Below, piece by piece: positions 10,016 through 19,162 of a stretch of 64,000 bases of DNA. Position 1 is the first letter of the stretch. Every line of letters begins with the position of its first letter. The notes beneath the pieces are model-generated. The model was not told the origin of the DNA and searched no databases. It saw only the letters and a list, made by a program, of their open reading frames with translations. The DNA is taken from assembly GCA_019747815.1 (NCBI GenBank), contig JAIEQJ010000050.1:103254-167253 (forward strand). Direction: 5' to 3'. The stretch is from Hyphomonadaceae bacterium. Its GTDB lineage: Bacteria > Pseudomonadota > Alphaproteobacteria > Rhizobiales > Hyphomicrobiaceae. Both the position numbers and the translations under genes were made by a program.

Positions 10016-10115
10016 AGCCTGCCGGCCAAGGTGCTTTCGAGCGGATGGTCACGTTTCGGGAAGGCGCCGACAAGGGGATGGTGCATGCGCGCGCTGCATG
10101 CCCCCTGCTCGCGGA

Positions 10116-11171
10116 TTAGGCGAGGTCGGATTTGCTTTTGTTCTTGTCGCGCCGCGCCTCATCGACCAGGAAGTCGCGCAAGGCCTGAATGCGGCGCGAT
10201 TGTTTGAGTTCCTCCGGATAGACGAAGGACACTTCGAACACGGGGCCGCGCAGTTCGGGCAGAACCTCGACCAAATCGGGGGCCTCCTCGGTGACGTAGT
10301 AGGGCAAAGCGGCAATGCCGAGCCCGCTTTCGACGGCCCGATAGATGCCATACACGCTGTTGACACGCAGGGTGGGCTTTCGCGCCTCACCTTCGGGGCG
10401 GTCGGCGGTCAACAACCAGTTCATATCGGTAATCGGTGCAGGCACGTCTTCGCCATAGACAATGATGTCGTGCCGATCGAGATCCTCGGCGCAGTGCGGG
10501 ATGCCATGTCGGTCAAGGTAAGTCTGCGATGCAAACACGTGATAGCGGACCTTCATGAGTACGCGCTGGATGAGGCTGGGGTGCTTTTGCCGGGCAAAGC
10601 GCAGCGCGCAGTCGGCTTCGCGCAGCAACAGGTCGAGCTCGAGGTCGTCGACCAGCAACAAGGATAGCGAGATGTCGGGATAGGTCTGGTGGAATTTATT
10701 GATGCGTGCCGTGAGCCAGCCGGATCCGAAGGCAAGCGAGGTGGTGATGCGCAGCGGTCCCTGTGGCTTTTCGCGCCATTCGTTGATGCGGGCCACGCCC
10801 ATGGAAAGCTTGTTGGCCATGGATTGCACGGTGGCGAAGAAATCTTCGCCGCCCTCGGTCAGCACCAGACCCTGGGAGGTGCGCAGAAACAGCGGCGTCT
10901 GTAGCTCCTTCTCGAGAATGGAAATTTGCCGACTGACGGCTGATTGGCTCAAGTTGAGACGACGGCCGGCGCTGGTGAAGCTCTTGCACTCGGCGACCGT
11001 CAAGAAGGTGTGCAGTCGCTTCCAATCAATGCTTGATTCGCTGGGAAGCTTTTTTTCGCGGCGGTGCGGTTGAGTCACCGTTTGCGGCGGCAAGGTGAAA
11101 GTCGCGGTCGTTATGGAGGTCTCCAGTTTCGGGCGCTTCATTTGCACAACGGTTCGACTAGGTGTTCGCAT
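10116..11171 (-). CDS. LysR-family transcriptional regulator
   Basis: Typical LysR regulator: a winged helix-turn-helix at about residues 50-110 (FLTVAECKSFTSAGRRLNLS then QSAVSRQISILEKELQTPLF) followed by a periplasmic-binding-protein-like effector domain. The N-terminus carries about 45 extra, charged residues compared with common LysR proteins; an internal ATG at 11141 would shorten it by ten. The gene starts 3 bases after the stop of the cold-shock-domain gene, so it appears to be part of the methyltransferase 1 operon rather than divergently placed as LysR genes usually are. The ligand is unknown; a substrate or product of the demethylation pathway is a natural guess. Confidence 0.9.
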   Translation of the reverse strand: MRTPSRTVVQMKRPKLETSITTATFTLPPQTVTQPHRREKKLPSESSIDWKRLHTFLTVAECKSFTSAGRRLNLSQSAVSRQISILEKELQTPLFLRTSQGLVLTEGGEDFFATVQSMANKLSMGVARINEWREKPQGPLRITTSLAFGSGWLTARINKFHQTYPDISLSLLLVDDLELDLLLREADCALRFARQKHPSLIQRVLMKVRYHVFASQTYLDRHGIPHCAEDLDRHDIIVYGEDVPAPITDMNWLLTADRPEGEARKPTLRVNSVYGIYRAVESGLGIAALPYYVTEEAPDLVEVLPELRGPVFEVSFVYPEELKQSRRIQALRDFLVDEARRDKNKSKSDLA

Positions 11172-11174
11172 GCG

Positions 11175-11444
11175 TCACAAGTTGGCAAGGCGAGCGGCCT
11201 TGAAACCTCCGAATCCGTCTTCGACGATATCGAACGCCATTTTCTGCCCGGGATCGATCTTAGCAAGCTTCGCCTGTTCCACCACCGATTTGTGGACGAA
11301 GATATCGATGCTGGTGCCATCGAGCGTGATAAAACCGCCAAACGGCGCGCGGTTGGCGTTGTAAGACTTCACAACGCCTGTGGCGGGCCCAGGCACAACA
11401 CCTTTGAAGTCCGCCTTGTTGAGTGCCGGTCTGCCATCGGTCAT
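11175..11444 (-). CDS. cold-shock-domain protein, divergent
   Basis: An 89-residue protein whose core resembles the CspA fold: TGVVKSYNANRAPFGGFITL matches the RNP1-type region, then IDIFVHKSVVE and GQKMAFDIVEDGFGGFKAA cover RNP2 and the last strands. The aromatic KGFGFI signature is replaced by APFGGFI, so nucleic-acid binding may differ from classical cold-shock proteins. The ATG at 11444 is chosen because a strong GGAGGAGGA ribosome site lies just upstream. It stands between the NarI-like gene and the LysR gene, an unusual position for a cold-shock protein, and may act as a local RNA chaperone or antiterminator. Confidence 0.75.
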   Translation of the reverse strand: MTDGRPALNKADFKGVVPGPATGVVKSYNANRAPFGGFITLDGTSIDIFVHKSVVEQAKLAKIDPGQKMAFDIVEDGFGGFKAARLANL

Positions 11445-11555
11445 GCGATCTCCTCCTCCATTGCACCGCACAATGCTCGTGTGCCACTCCCCAAGGGCCT
11501 TGGACTAGGTTTCCCCGTCCCGCCCTGGCGGGCAAGCCTGTATGACCGAGAACGG

Positions 11556-12689
11556 TCAGGTACCGCCGTGCTTGGTAAACAGCCCGCGCAAGACGTAGTC
11601 CTTCTTGGCGGCGAGCATGGATTTTTGGGAGTTCATCAGGCGGCCAAGCGGCGTGGCGCACGAATGCACCAAGCGCTTCAAGGGCACATAGGCAATAAAG
11701 GCGCAGGCCGCGAGCGCGTGCAGCAGCCAGATGGCGTCGGCTAAGAACTTGGAGCCGCGCGTCGGATCGCCAAGCGTGTAGGCAAACAGCAGGCCAATCG
11801 GCGAGGCGGCATGATAGGGGTCCTGTAGCGAGCCGGCGATACGCATGCCCTCGACGACAAAGCCAGTCACGACCACCAACAAGAGAAATACGGCAGAGGG
11901 CGTATCGGTGAATTTCTGATTCGGCGTGCCGTGTGCGCGCAGTCGGAACAGAAGGGCCAGCACGCAACCAATCAGGATCATTAGGCCGGTGAAGTCGAAA
12001 GCAAAATCGAACGCCATGCGCACCGGGTGACCGGGCATGCGCCAGATGTCGGGCAGGCCGAAGGCCGGTAACGCCTCACGCAGGAATACGGCAAGCACCT
12101 CGACGGCGAACATCAGGCCGAAGCCCCACAGGATGAGCTGGTGGCGGATCCAGCGAAAAATGCTCACCCGCAACAGGCTGCGGTGCAGCACGACTTCATC
12201 AATGAATGTCGCGCGCAGCGCGGCGGACTCGACTTGGTCGCGGGAGATCACGTGCCGGTAACGCTGCCAGGTCTGTGCATTTTTTTGCACGAGGATGTGA
12301 TACAGGCCCCAGTCCAGCACCAGGATGGCGAGCAGCGCCGCTGGTCCGAAAATCAGCCATTTCAGCTCCATGCGGTGCTCGATGGTTTCGAGCACGAAAA
12401 AGCCGGCGAGTGCCGATATGGCGAGAACGTAGGTCCAGGCTCCGGACGTGAAGGCGATCGCAAAGCCTCTTTGCAGGCGATCCGCATCGAAGGCACGGCT
12501 GAGAAGGAATATGCATAGAAGGATCACACCTGCCAGCAACAGCAAAGTGGCAACCAGAAACAGGCCATAGCCCCAAGCCGGGCCGATCACACCGATCATG
12601 CCAAGAAAAAAAAGCAGTGCGGCGGTTGCGACGGGCAGACTGATCTCACCGTGCGCTTCTGCTGCTTCGGGGACAGCCGGTATCGGCAT
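11556..12689 (-). CDS. NarI/HdrE-like membrane cytochrome b-type protein
   Basis: Polytopic membrane protein of about 377 residues with roughly eight to nine hydrophobic segments. The C-terminal half resembles the NarI/DsrM/HdrE type of quinone-linked cytochrome b: paired His residues lie in LHRSLLRVSIFRWIRHQL, MPGHPVRMAFDFAFDF and WLLHALAACAF, suitable for heme ligation. The ATG at 12689 lies 2 bases after the stop of corrinoid gene 1, so the two are translationally coupled; a longer reading from 12866 would overlap that gene and has no membrane character. A role in moving electrons between the quinone pool and corrinoid reactivation, or the Mo enzyme further along, is inference. Confidence 0.7.
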   Translation of the reverse strand: MPIPAVPEAAEAHGEISLPVATAALLFFLGMIGVIGPAWGYGLFLVATLLLLAGVILLCIFLLSRAFDADRLQRGFAIAFTSGAWTYVLAISALAGFFVLETIEHRMELKWLIFGPAALLAILVLDWGLYHILVQKNAQTWQRYRHVISRDQVESAALRATFIDEVVLHRSLLRVSIFRWIRHQLILWGFGLMFAVEVLAVFLREALPAFGLPDIWRMPGHPVRMAFDFAFDFTGLMILIGCVLALLFRLRAHGTPNQKFTDTPSAVFLLLVVVTGFVVEGMRIAGSLQDPYHAASPIGLLFAYTLGDPTRGSKFLADAIWLLHALAACAFIAYVPLKRLVHSCATPLGRLMNSQKSMLAAKKDYVLRGLFTKHGGT

Positions 12690-12691
12690 GA

Positions 12692-13525
12692 CTAACCCAC
12701 AGCCGCTTTGGCTTCCTCGCGCTGGCGATCGATCTGCAGCATCGCTGCATGCAGAGCTGGATCGCCACCGGACAGATTGTGCAGCCGATCGACACAGGCC
12801 TTGGCTTTCTCGACGGCAATCAGGGCATCCGCACCATAGGCATCGGCACCGATCTTGTCGCACCACGCCTGGCTGATGGGCGCTCCGCCGACAAAAACCT
12901 TGACCTGTTCGCGCAAGCCTTCCTTTTTGATGAGCTTCAAAGTTTCGCCTTGCATGTTCATGGTGGTGGTAAGCAGGGCCGAGAAGCCGACGATTTTTGG
13001 CTTATGTTCGCGGATGGCGGCGATGAAGTCCTCCGGCGGGACTGACACGCCAAGATCGATGACCGTAAAGCCGGCGGCTTCCATCATCATGGCGACAATC
13101 TTCTTGCCGATGTCGTGCAGATCACCCTGCACAGTGCCGACCACCACAGTACCGATATCGATGGATTTTTCGGCGATGATCAGCGGCTTCAGCCGCCCCA
13201 GCGCCTCGTGCATGCACTTGGCGGACATCATCACTTCCGGCAGGAAGTACTCGTCCATCTTGAAGCGGCGTCCAACCTCGGCGATGCCGGTGGCCATAGG
13301 CCCCGCCACCAGGGTACGCGGCGAGACACCTTTCTCAAGGCAGCCGTTAATGAAGGTAATGGTCTCGTGATGCTCGCCGTCGATGATGTTCCATTCCAGC
13401 GTGTGGAAAAGCTCCTTGACGTCGGTCGGCGCATCGTTCCAGCGATCCGTCTTGCGCGTTTCGTCTATGTCGTACTGGAGGTCTTCGAGATCGAATTCCT
13501 TCTCAGTTTCGATCTTCAGCGGCAT
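12692..13525 (-). CDS. methyltransferase corrinoid protein 1 (MtbC/MtmC-like)
   Basis: Cobalamin-binding methyl carrier of the type that pairs with methylamine, methanol and methoxy demethylases. An N-terminal helical cap domain (about residues 35-120) precedes a Rossmann B12 domain. The cobalt-ligand signature GDLHDIG places the lower-ligand His at H137 (D135-x-H137-x-x-G140), and FSALLTTT and FVGGAPIS form the dimethylbenzimidazole pocket. The gene follows UroD-type gene 1 by 66 bases and precedes the NarI-like gene by 2. It should accept a methyl group as methyl-Co(III) from that methyltransferase and hand it to the MtrH-like enzyme. The N-terminus of about 35 charged residues is longer than in most homologues. 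Confidence 0.92.
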   Translation of the reverse strand: MPLKIETEKEFDLEDLQYDIDETRKTDRWNDAPTDVKELFHTLEWNIIDGEHHETITFINGCLEKGVSPRTLVAGPMATGIAEVGRRFKMDEYFLPEVMMSAKCMHEALGRLKPLIIAEKSIDIGTVVVGTVQGDLHDIGKKIVAMMMEAAGFTVIDLGVSVPPEDFIAAIREHKPKIVGFSALLTTTMNMQGETLKLIKKEGLREQVKVFVGGAPISQAWCDKIGADAYGADALIAVEKAKACVDRLHNLSGGDPALHAAMLQIDRQREEAKAAVG

Positions 13526-13590
13526 TCGCGATCGCCTCTCTGTAGGGCACGTAGTCTGCGTTGCATGGTGTTGAACCGAGACTTGGTGGG

Positions 13591-14973
13591 TCAGGCGGTG
13601 GCGGCTGGTTTTGGCTTGGGCTTACGTTTCGGGCGCGGATCCCAGGCCTCGTAGCCGGCGCCGGTGTCGGCGCCGGGCGGCGGCTCCTTGGGCAGCGGAT
13701 AGACGCCGTAGGATCTGCATTCTTCGATCATGGCCAGCGTATTGGCGATCGGCACATCGTGCTCGAGCCGATGCGAAGAGCTGAGCAGGAAGCCGCCGCC
13801 GTGCCCCATCTCCCAGATACGCGTACGCACCTCGGCACGCACGTCCTCGACGCTGCCGTATGGCAGTGTTTGCTGCACATCGATGCCGCCGTAGAAGAAC
13901 ATCTCCTTGCCGAGCTGGCGTTTTTTGGCGGCCGGATTGGAGTGGCGGGCGACTTTGGGCGGCAAACTGTCGTAACCATCGACGCCGCAATCCATCAGAT
14001 GGCGCATGAACGGCTCCGGGATGGCGCCGCAGCTGTGGAACTGGATTTTGCCGAGCGGATTCTTTTTGAGGTAGTACTCCTTGGTGGCCAGCGTCGCACG
14101 CTTGTAGTGGTGCTTGAGCTGGCGCTCGAACATATCGAGCGAGGTAAAGGCGGTCTTTTCGCTGGCCAGGTCTTCCGGGCTCATGCGTAACCAATCGATG
14201 TATTCGCCGCACTGATCGAGGAACGCCTTGTTGTGTTCGATCTCGATGTCAACCAGCTTGGTCAGGAACGCTTCCAAAAACTCCGGGCTTTCGATGAAGT
14301 CGGAGAAGATTTTGGCATAGCCGACCATGTACTTGGCCTGCTCGAAGAGACCACCGCGGCCACCCTGCCCCATCAAGGCGAACGGTGTCTCCTCCCGCAC
14401 GAACTTGCAGTATTCACGCAAGCTCATGCCGGGGATCGGGCTGTCTTCCCAGCACGCGGGATCCCACGGATCAGGCCAGGGGAATTCGTCCAGCATGCGC
14501 AAGCCGTCCGCCAGTGGCGCACTGGTGGCGTGGAACAACGGATAGCCGATCATTTCGTAGTAGCCGCCATTTTCGTGCGGCGTCCATTTGCGCACCACGC
14601 CCCACTCATCAACGTTGATTTCGACACCCGCGGGCGGCGGGGGAATGCCCATGTCGAACGGCACTTCCTCGAACTTGATCGGTCGGAAACCTGGGGAGCC
14701 GCCAGGTGGTCCGATAGAAATGCGAACGAAGTCGAGATCGAGCTTCTCGGCGAGGTCCAGTTCGAAGGCCACGTCGGTGGTCCAGGTGGTCGAACCGGTG
14801 CGATAATTGCGCGGGTCCTCGTTGAACTGCATGCCGAGACCCTGGCGCAGGTTTTGGTAGCCCTCGACGGTGCCCCATAGGCCAACCGGAACGCGGTCCG
14901 GCTCGCGCAGATGCATGGCATCGATCACCCGTTTGCGCTGTGGAGGCATCGTCCCCTTGATAATGGCTGCCAT
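13591..14973 (-). CDS. UroD-family (MtaA/MtbA-like) corrinoid methyltransferase 1
   Basis: Member of the uroporphyrinogen-decarboxylase fold family that in methylotrophs transfers methyl groups to or from corrinoid proteins. A probable Zn ligand pair sits in FHSCGAIPEP (H313, C315), and GGIDVQQTLPYG matches the conserved barrel strand after it. The protein (460 residues) is about 100 longer than MtaA, with long Trp- and Pro-rich insertions around residues 85-180 and a Lys/Pro-rich tail, suggesting a distinct substrate pocket. The ATG at 14973 is chosen because conservation begins there; an upstream start at 15060 is possible. It heads the operon with corrinoid protein 1. Substrate unknown. 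Confidence 0.88.
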   Translation of the reverse strand: MAAIIKGTMPPQRKRVIDAMHLREPDRVPVGLWGTVEGYQNLRQGLGMQFNEDPRNYRTGSTTWTTDVAFELDLAEKLDLDFVRISIGPPGGSPGFRPIKFEEVPFDMGIPPPPAGVEINVDEWGVVRKWTPHENGGYYEMIGYPLFHATSAPLADGLRMLDEFPWPDPWDPACWEDSPIPGMSLREYCKFVREETPFALMGQGGRGGLFEQAKYMVGYAKIFSDFIESPEFLEAFLTKLVDIEIEHNKAFLDQCGEYIDWLRMSPEDLASEKTAFTSLDMFERQLKHHYKRATLATKEYYLKKNPLGKIQFHSCGAIPEPFMRHLMDCGVDGYDSLPPKVARHSNPAAKKRQLGKEMFFYGGIDVQQTLPYGSVEDVRAEVRTRIWEMGHGGGFLLSSSHRLEHDVPIANTLAMIEECRSYGVYPLPKEPPPGADTGAGYEAWDPRPKRKPKPKPAATA

Positions 14974-15101
14974 TCGCGTGTTCTCCGGGCGCCTAATCGG
15001 CGCCGCTTGCTGCTGGTCCGATGTTATTGGGATGTACCGGGGACTGCTGCCGAAACGCACCCCCGCCGAATTGAGAGGCCTCCCCTAATTGCTGCATAGG
15101 C

Positions 15102-15129
15102 GGCGGGAAGCAGCATCCTGCTACCCGCC
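15102..15129 (-). terminator. hairpin after the LIV binding-protein gene
   Basis: A 12-bp stem with a single mismatch (arms 15102-15113 and 15118-15129, loop of 4) lies 12 bases beyond the stop of the ABC binding-protein gene, on its downstream side. There is no clear U-run after it, so it could act as a weak terminator or as a 3' mRNA-stabilising structure that sets the high level expected for a binding protein against UroD gene 1. Confidence 0.5.
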
Positions 15130-15140
15130 CGCCCGCATTC

Positions 15141-16340
15141 TCATTCGTTCCAGGGGGCCTTGAAGCCTTGGAAGTTGCCGCCCTTGTAGACGACGTAGGA
15201 CATGCCCGGCACCAGCAGGTGCTTGATGGCCGTGTCATCGGGGCCCATCTTTTCGATGTTGACGTTCGGCACCACGCTATCCTTCCAGTTCTTAATTCCC
15301 TCCAGCGTCTCGATCAGCCGCTCACGGGTGATAGGGCCTTTACCCATGCGCTTGAGTGCTTCGGTGAAAACCTGCACGCCAGTGAAACCCCACAGGTGCA
15401 CGGCGTCCGGCTCTTCCTCCGGGTAGTATTTCTTGAGGAGAGCCTTGGCCTGCTGGATCTGCGGCGCCGGATCGTCCCACTCGCGGTAGATGGTGGCGAA
15501 GTAGACGCCTTCCACGGCTTCCTTGCCGGCGAGCTCAGGCACCTTCGGGCTCTTGCCAAAGAATACGTTCACGACCGGCGCCTTCCAGCCGAGTTTTTGC
15601 CGCTCCGTATAAAACTTGGCGGCCGGCTCGGGAGCGCACGAACAGATAACTGCGTCAGCGCCGGAGTCCTTCATCTTGATGACCTGGGAGCTGACATCCA
15701 GTTCCTTGGGCTGGTAGCCTTCGGCGACCGTCATCTCTACACCGAACTTTTTCAGACCGACCTCGATGCCCAGCATATGCGATTTGCCGGATGGGTCGTT
15801 CTGATAGAGGACGGCAATCTTTTTGGCTTTCAGCACCTCTTTGGCGAACCGTACCAGCTCCGTGCCTTCCAGATCGTAGGGGGCATAGAGCGGAAAGACG
15901 TAGCGGCTCTTGTAGTAGACATTCTTGTCGGCTCCGGTGCCTGCACCGATGAGTGGCACCTTGTTCTCGACGATGTAGTCGATTACCGCCGAGGTTGGCG
16001 CCGAGCCGAGCGGAGCGACGATGGCAAAGCACTTGTTTCGCTCGACGAACCGTTTGACGATATCGGCCGTGCGGGGCGGCTCGTACTTGTCGTCGGCCAT
16101 TTTGAACTCGATGGTACGGCCATTGATGCCGCCCTGCTCGTTCACATGCTTGATCCAGGCATCGGCGCCTTTGCCCATGCGAAAATAGCTGGACACCGAT
16201 CCCGTCATCGGCTGGTAGGAGCAGATCAGAACGTCTTTGTCGGTGACGCCAGCATCGTCCTGAGCGGCCAGAGGTGTGGTTGAGATGCTGGCGATAGCGA
16301 TCGTTGCCAAGGCCAAGGGAAGTTTGCGGCGGTATAGCAT
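15141..16340 (-). CDS. ABC transporter substrate-binding protein, branched-chain amino acid (LivJ) type
   Basis: Periplasmic binding protein of the LIV family (399 residues). A signal peptide is visible (MLYRRKLPLALATIAIASIS, with cleavage likely after PLAAQ). The mature protein opens with DKDVLICSYQPMTGSVSSYF, typical of the Peripla_BP_6 group, whose members also bind amides, urea, aromatic acids and betaines. It is separated by 187 bases from livF and 168 from UroD gene 1. Placement directly between importer genes and the demethylase suggests that it captures the methylated substrate. The ligand itself cannot be read from the sequence. Confidence 0.9.
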   Translation of the reverse strand: MLYRRKLPLALATIAIASISTTPLAAQDDAGVTDKDVLICSYQPMTGSVSSYFRMGKGADAWIKHVNEQGGINGRTIEFKMADDKYEPPRTADIVKRFVERNKCFAIVAPLGSAPTSAVIDYIVENKVPLIGAGTGADKNVYYKSRYVFPLYAPYDLEGTELVRFAKEVLKAKKIAVLYQNDPSGKSHMLGIEVGLKKFGVEMTVAEGYQPKELDVSSQVIKMKDSGADAVICSCAPEPAAKFYTERQKLGWKAPVVNVFFGKSPKVPELAGKEAVEGVYFATIYREWDDPAPQIQQAKALLKKYYPEEEPDAVHLWGFTGVQVFTEALKRMGKGPITRERLIETLEGIKNWKDSVVPNVNIEKMGPDDTAIKHLLVPGMSYVVYKGGNFQGFKAPWNE

Positions 16341-16527
16341 TGGTGCTTCCTCCCGAGATGCTGACTACCTTTTTTGTGCCGTGCGCGAAGGCGGGTCTCT
16401 CGGTCCCCGGCTGGCGCCATCTTGCACGTACGTTGGTACGGCTCGTGCATCAGCCGGGGATGGCACGGATCTCCCGGCGATGTGGGAAACGTGATGCGCG
16501 CTTGAGCGCTCGCGGATTTGCGTTCGC

Positions 16528-17247
16528 TCAATGGCGCACACCCATGTAGGACTCGACGATCTCCTTATCTGCGCGCAATTTCTCGGTCGGGCCCTCGACA
16601 ACGATGCGCCCAACCTGGAGCAAATAGGCAAAACTGGCATTGCGCAGAGCCAAGTGGACATTTTGCTCGACGACAAGCAGGGCGGTGCCACGTTCGCGAT
16701 TAATCTTGCGCAACGCCTCAAAAATGCTGGAGATGATTATGGGGGCGAGACCCAACGAAGGCTCATCAAGCAGTAGCAAGCGCGGCCGCGCCAGCAGGCC
16801 GCGACCGATGGCCAGCATTTGCTGCTCACCACCCGATAGCGAGCCGCCGAGCTGACGTTGCCGCTCCTCCAGCCTTGGGAACAAGTCGAAGACCACGCGA
16901 TAGTCGGCTTCGATGCCGGCCTTGTCGCCGCGGGCATAGGCCCCCATCGCCAGGTTCTCTTTAACGGTCAGGTCTTTGAAGATTTTGCGCCCTTCGGGGA
17001 CCAGGGCGACACCGCGTTTGACGATCTGATTGGGAGACAGATTGGCGATCGGTTTGCCGTCGAGCTGGATACGGCCGGCATGGGTGCGCACCGCACCGCA
17101 AATGGCTTTCAGTGTTGTGGATTTGCCGGCACCGTTGGCGCCGAGCAGAGCAACGATGGCGCCCTCTGGGACACTGAGAGAGATGCCGCGCACGGCGCGC
17201 ACGGCACCATAGTTGGCCTCCACGTTCTCGAGCTCAAGCAGCGCCAC
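16528..17247 (-). CDS. livF: LIV-type ABC transporter ATP-binding protein LivF
   Basis: ATPase subunit of a branched-chain-amino-acid type importer. Walker A is GANGAGKST (about residues 35-43), the ABC signature is LSGGEQQMLAIGRGL, and Walker B is LLLLDEPSLGLAP with the D-loop and switch His region following. The 239-residue length and the LivF-like ending are normal. Its start directly abuts the livG stop with no spacer, showing translational coupling in the order livH-livM-livG-livF. It should pair with LivG on the cytoplasmic face of the LivHM channel. Confidence 0.95.
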   Translation of the reverse strand: MALLELENVEANYGAVRAVRGISLSVPEGAIVALLGANGAGKSTTLKAICGAVRTHAGRIQLDGKPIANLSPNQIVKRGVALVPEGRKIFKDLTVKENLAMGAYARGDKAGIEADYRVVFDLFPRLEERQRQLGGSLSGGEQQMLAIGRGLLARPRLLLLDEPSLGLAPIIISSIFEALRKINRERGTALLVVEQNVHLALRNASFAYLLQVGRIVVEGPTEKLRADKEIVESYMGVRH

Positions 17248-18012
17248 CTACTCCTCCTTGCCGAGATAGGCGTTGATCACGTCGGGGTTGCTTTGGATCT
17301 CTGCGGGCGTGCCTCGCGCGAGATTGGCGCCGAAATTCAGAACGTAGATGTAGTCACATACCGACATGACCATCGACATGTCGTGCTCGACCAGCACCAC
17401 GGTGATGCCTAGCTCCCGATTGATGCGTCGGACGATCTTTTCAAGCTCTGCGCTTTCCTCGTCGTTGCAGCCGGCCACCGGCTCGTCGAGCAAGATAATT
17501 TTGGGGCGCGAGGCTAAGGCCCGCGCCAGCTCAACGCGCTTTTGATGTCCGTATGGCAGGTGCTTCACCACAGTATCGAGGTCGCGCTCCAAGTGCAGCA
17601 AAGCGGCCGTCTCGATCGCGCGCTCGGTGAGTTCCTGCTCGGTGCGGCGCGCACCCGGCAGCCAAAACAAACTGGCTAGCGGATTGCCGATCAGGCAATG
17701 CGAGCCGATCAGGATGTTGGACAGCACGCTTTGTTCGACAAACAGGTTGATATTTTGGAACGTGCGCGCCAACCCGAGGCGAACCATCTGGTGCGGGCGG
17801 AAGCGGTCAATGCGCTGCTCGCGGTAGAACAGCTTGCCTTCGGAAAAATCCTGGAAGCGGCTCAAGACGTTGAACAGCGTGGTCTTGCCCGCCCCGTTTG
17901 GGCCAATCACACCGACGATTTTTCCCTCTTCGACATCGAGGGAGACGTCGTTGCAAGCCACGACGCCCCCGAACCGAACCATGACGTTCTCACAGCGAAA
18001 GTGGGAGGCCAT
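17248..18012 (-). CDS. livG: LIV-type ABC transporter ATP-binding protein LivG
   Basis: Second ATPase of the importer. Walker A is GPNGAGKTT (about residues 37-45), and Walker B is [16 protein letters not shown]. The signature helix reads [16 protein letters not shown] in place of the textbook LSGGQ form, as is usual for LivG. The C-terminal extension ending [10 protein letters not shown] is also LivG-typical. The ATG overlaps the livM stop by one base (TGATG arrangement), so translation is coupled. Together with LivF it powers transport of the ligand bound by the protein at 15141-16340. Confidence 0.95.
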   Translation of the reverse strand: MASHFRCENVMVRFGGVVACNDVSLDVEEGKIVGVIGPNGAGKTTLFNVLSRFQDFSEGKLFYREQRIDRFRPHQMVRLGLARTFQNINLFVEQSVLSNILIGSHCLIGNPLASLFWLPGARRTEQELTERAIETAALLHLERDLDTVVKHLPYGHQKRVELARALASRPKIILLDEPVAGCNDEESAELEKIVRRINRELGITVVLVEHDMSMVMSVCDYIYVLNFGANLARGTPAEIQSNPDVINAYLGKEE

Positions 18013-19157
18013 CAGCGAGCCTCCAATTTGGTGAGTTTGTCGAGCGAGGCCCTACTGACGCGCGCACCGTCGTTGCGCACTCGCTCGAGTTTGTTCCGCC
18101 GCCATGCGCGCCATGGCCGACCGAACACCTCGGCCAGACCAGCGGGAGCGAACATTAAGACGAGGATGAGGGCGACGCCTTTCAGGATGAACGCCAGCTC
18201 GCGTAGCTCTTCGAGGAAGAAAGGCAACAGGGCCACGAAAATGCCGCCGAGCAGCGGACCCATCAGGAAAGAGGAACCACCAACGATGGCGGCGACCAAG
18301 AAATCGACCGAGTACCAGATGTCGGCGTACACCTCCGAGGCGATGAAGCGCACGATGTGGCCATTGAGCACTCCAGCCAGCCCGGTGATGAAGGCGCTCA
18401 GTGAAAACGCCAAGGTGCGGTAGAAGACGCGATTGATGCCGCAGCTTTCGGCGGCTTTCTCGGCATCGCGCAAGGCCATTAGCGCGCGTCCGACGCCCGA
18501 TCTCACCAGGCAATAAACCAGCAAGGTGGTCAGCGCGAAGACCGCGAGGGCTACATAGTAGAAGCCGACATCGCCGATTTCCCAAATCAAAATGCGATTC
18601 TTCGGCAAACTGATGCCTTCGCGGCCCTCGAAGAGGTTGACGTTGTTGACGATGGTGCCGACGAAGAAGGCGAACCCGAGTGTGCCGATGGCCATGAAAG
18701 CACCGGACAGCCGCAGGAAGATCAAACCGAGCAAGCAGCCTATGAACGCCGACATCAGGCCCCCGGCGATCAGGCCGGTGATCAGCTCGGTGTGGTAGTG
18801 CTTGGTGAGAAGGGCGGAAGTGTAGGCGCCGATGGCCAGAAAGCCGCCGTGGCCGACGGTGACAAGGCCGGTATAGCCGGTCAGCACGGCGACGCCCTGC
18901 GTGGCGATGACGTAGATAATGACCAGGGCTACGGTGTAGGCCATCCAGCCTTCGACGCCGGGCAGCACCGGAAACAGCGCGGCTACAGCGAATAGCGCAA
19001 CGGTGCCGACCCAATTCTGCTTTTGGAACCTTGCCTTGGCGTCGGCCAGCGCTAAGCGCTGACGCTGTGCGTGAGCGGCGGCTTCAGGGGCTAGGTTGGC
19101 GGCTTCGAGCGCGTTGCCTCTCGCAAATCGACGCCCGGCCGCTCCCATCTCGTTCAT
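18012..19157 (-). CDS. livM: LIV-type ABC transporter permease LivM
   Basis: Inner-membrane permease of the LIV importer, 381 residues with about ten hydrophobic segments. Recognisable family segments are [31 protein letters not shown] near residues 80-110 (given here only to locate it) and the EAA-like loop around [18 protein letters not shown]. The N-terminal 45 residues are hydrophilic and precede the first helix. It ends within livG by one base. Partners are LivH, LivG and LivF in the same minus-strand operon. Confidence 0.93.
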   Translation of the reverse strand: MNEMGAAGRRFARGNALEAANLAPEAAAHAQRQRLALADAKARFQKQNWVGTVALFAVAALFPVLPGVEGWMAYTVALVIIYVIATQGVAVLTGYTGLVTVGHGGFLAIGAYTSALLTKHYHTELITGLIAGGLMSAFIGCLLGLIFLRLSGAFMAIGTLGFAFFVGTIVNNVNLFEGREGISLPKNRILIWEIGDVGFYYVALAVFALTTLLVYCLVRSGVGRALMALRDAEKAAESCGINRVFYRTLAFSLSAFITGLAGVLNGHIVRFIASEVYADIWYSVDFLVAAIVGGSSFLMGPLLGGIFVALLPFFLEELRELAFILKGVALILVLMFAPAGLAEVFGRPWRAWRRNKLERVRNDGARVSRASLDKLTKLEAR

Positions 19158-19162
19158 GGTTG

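Noticed and set aside
15168..16283. 371-codon open frame on the plus strand
   Set aside because: Shadow of the LIV binding-protein gene; composition and lack of any motif argue against coding.
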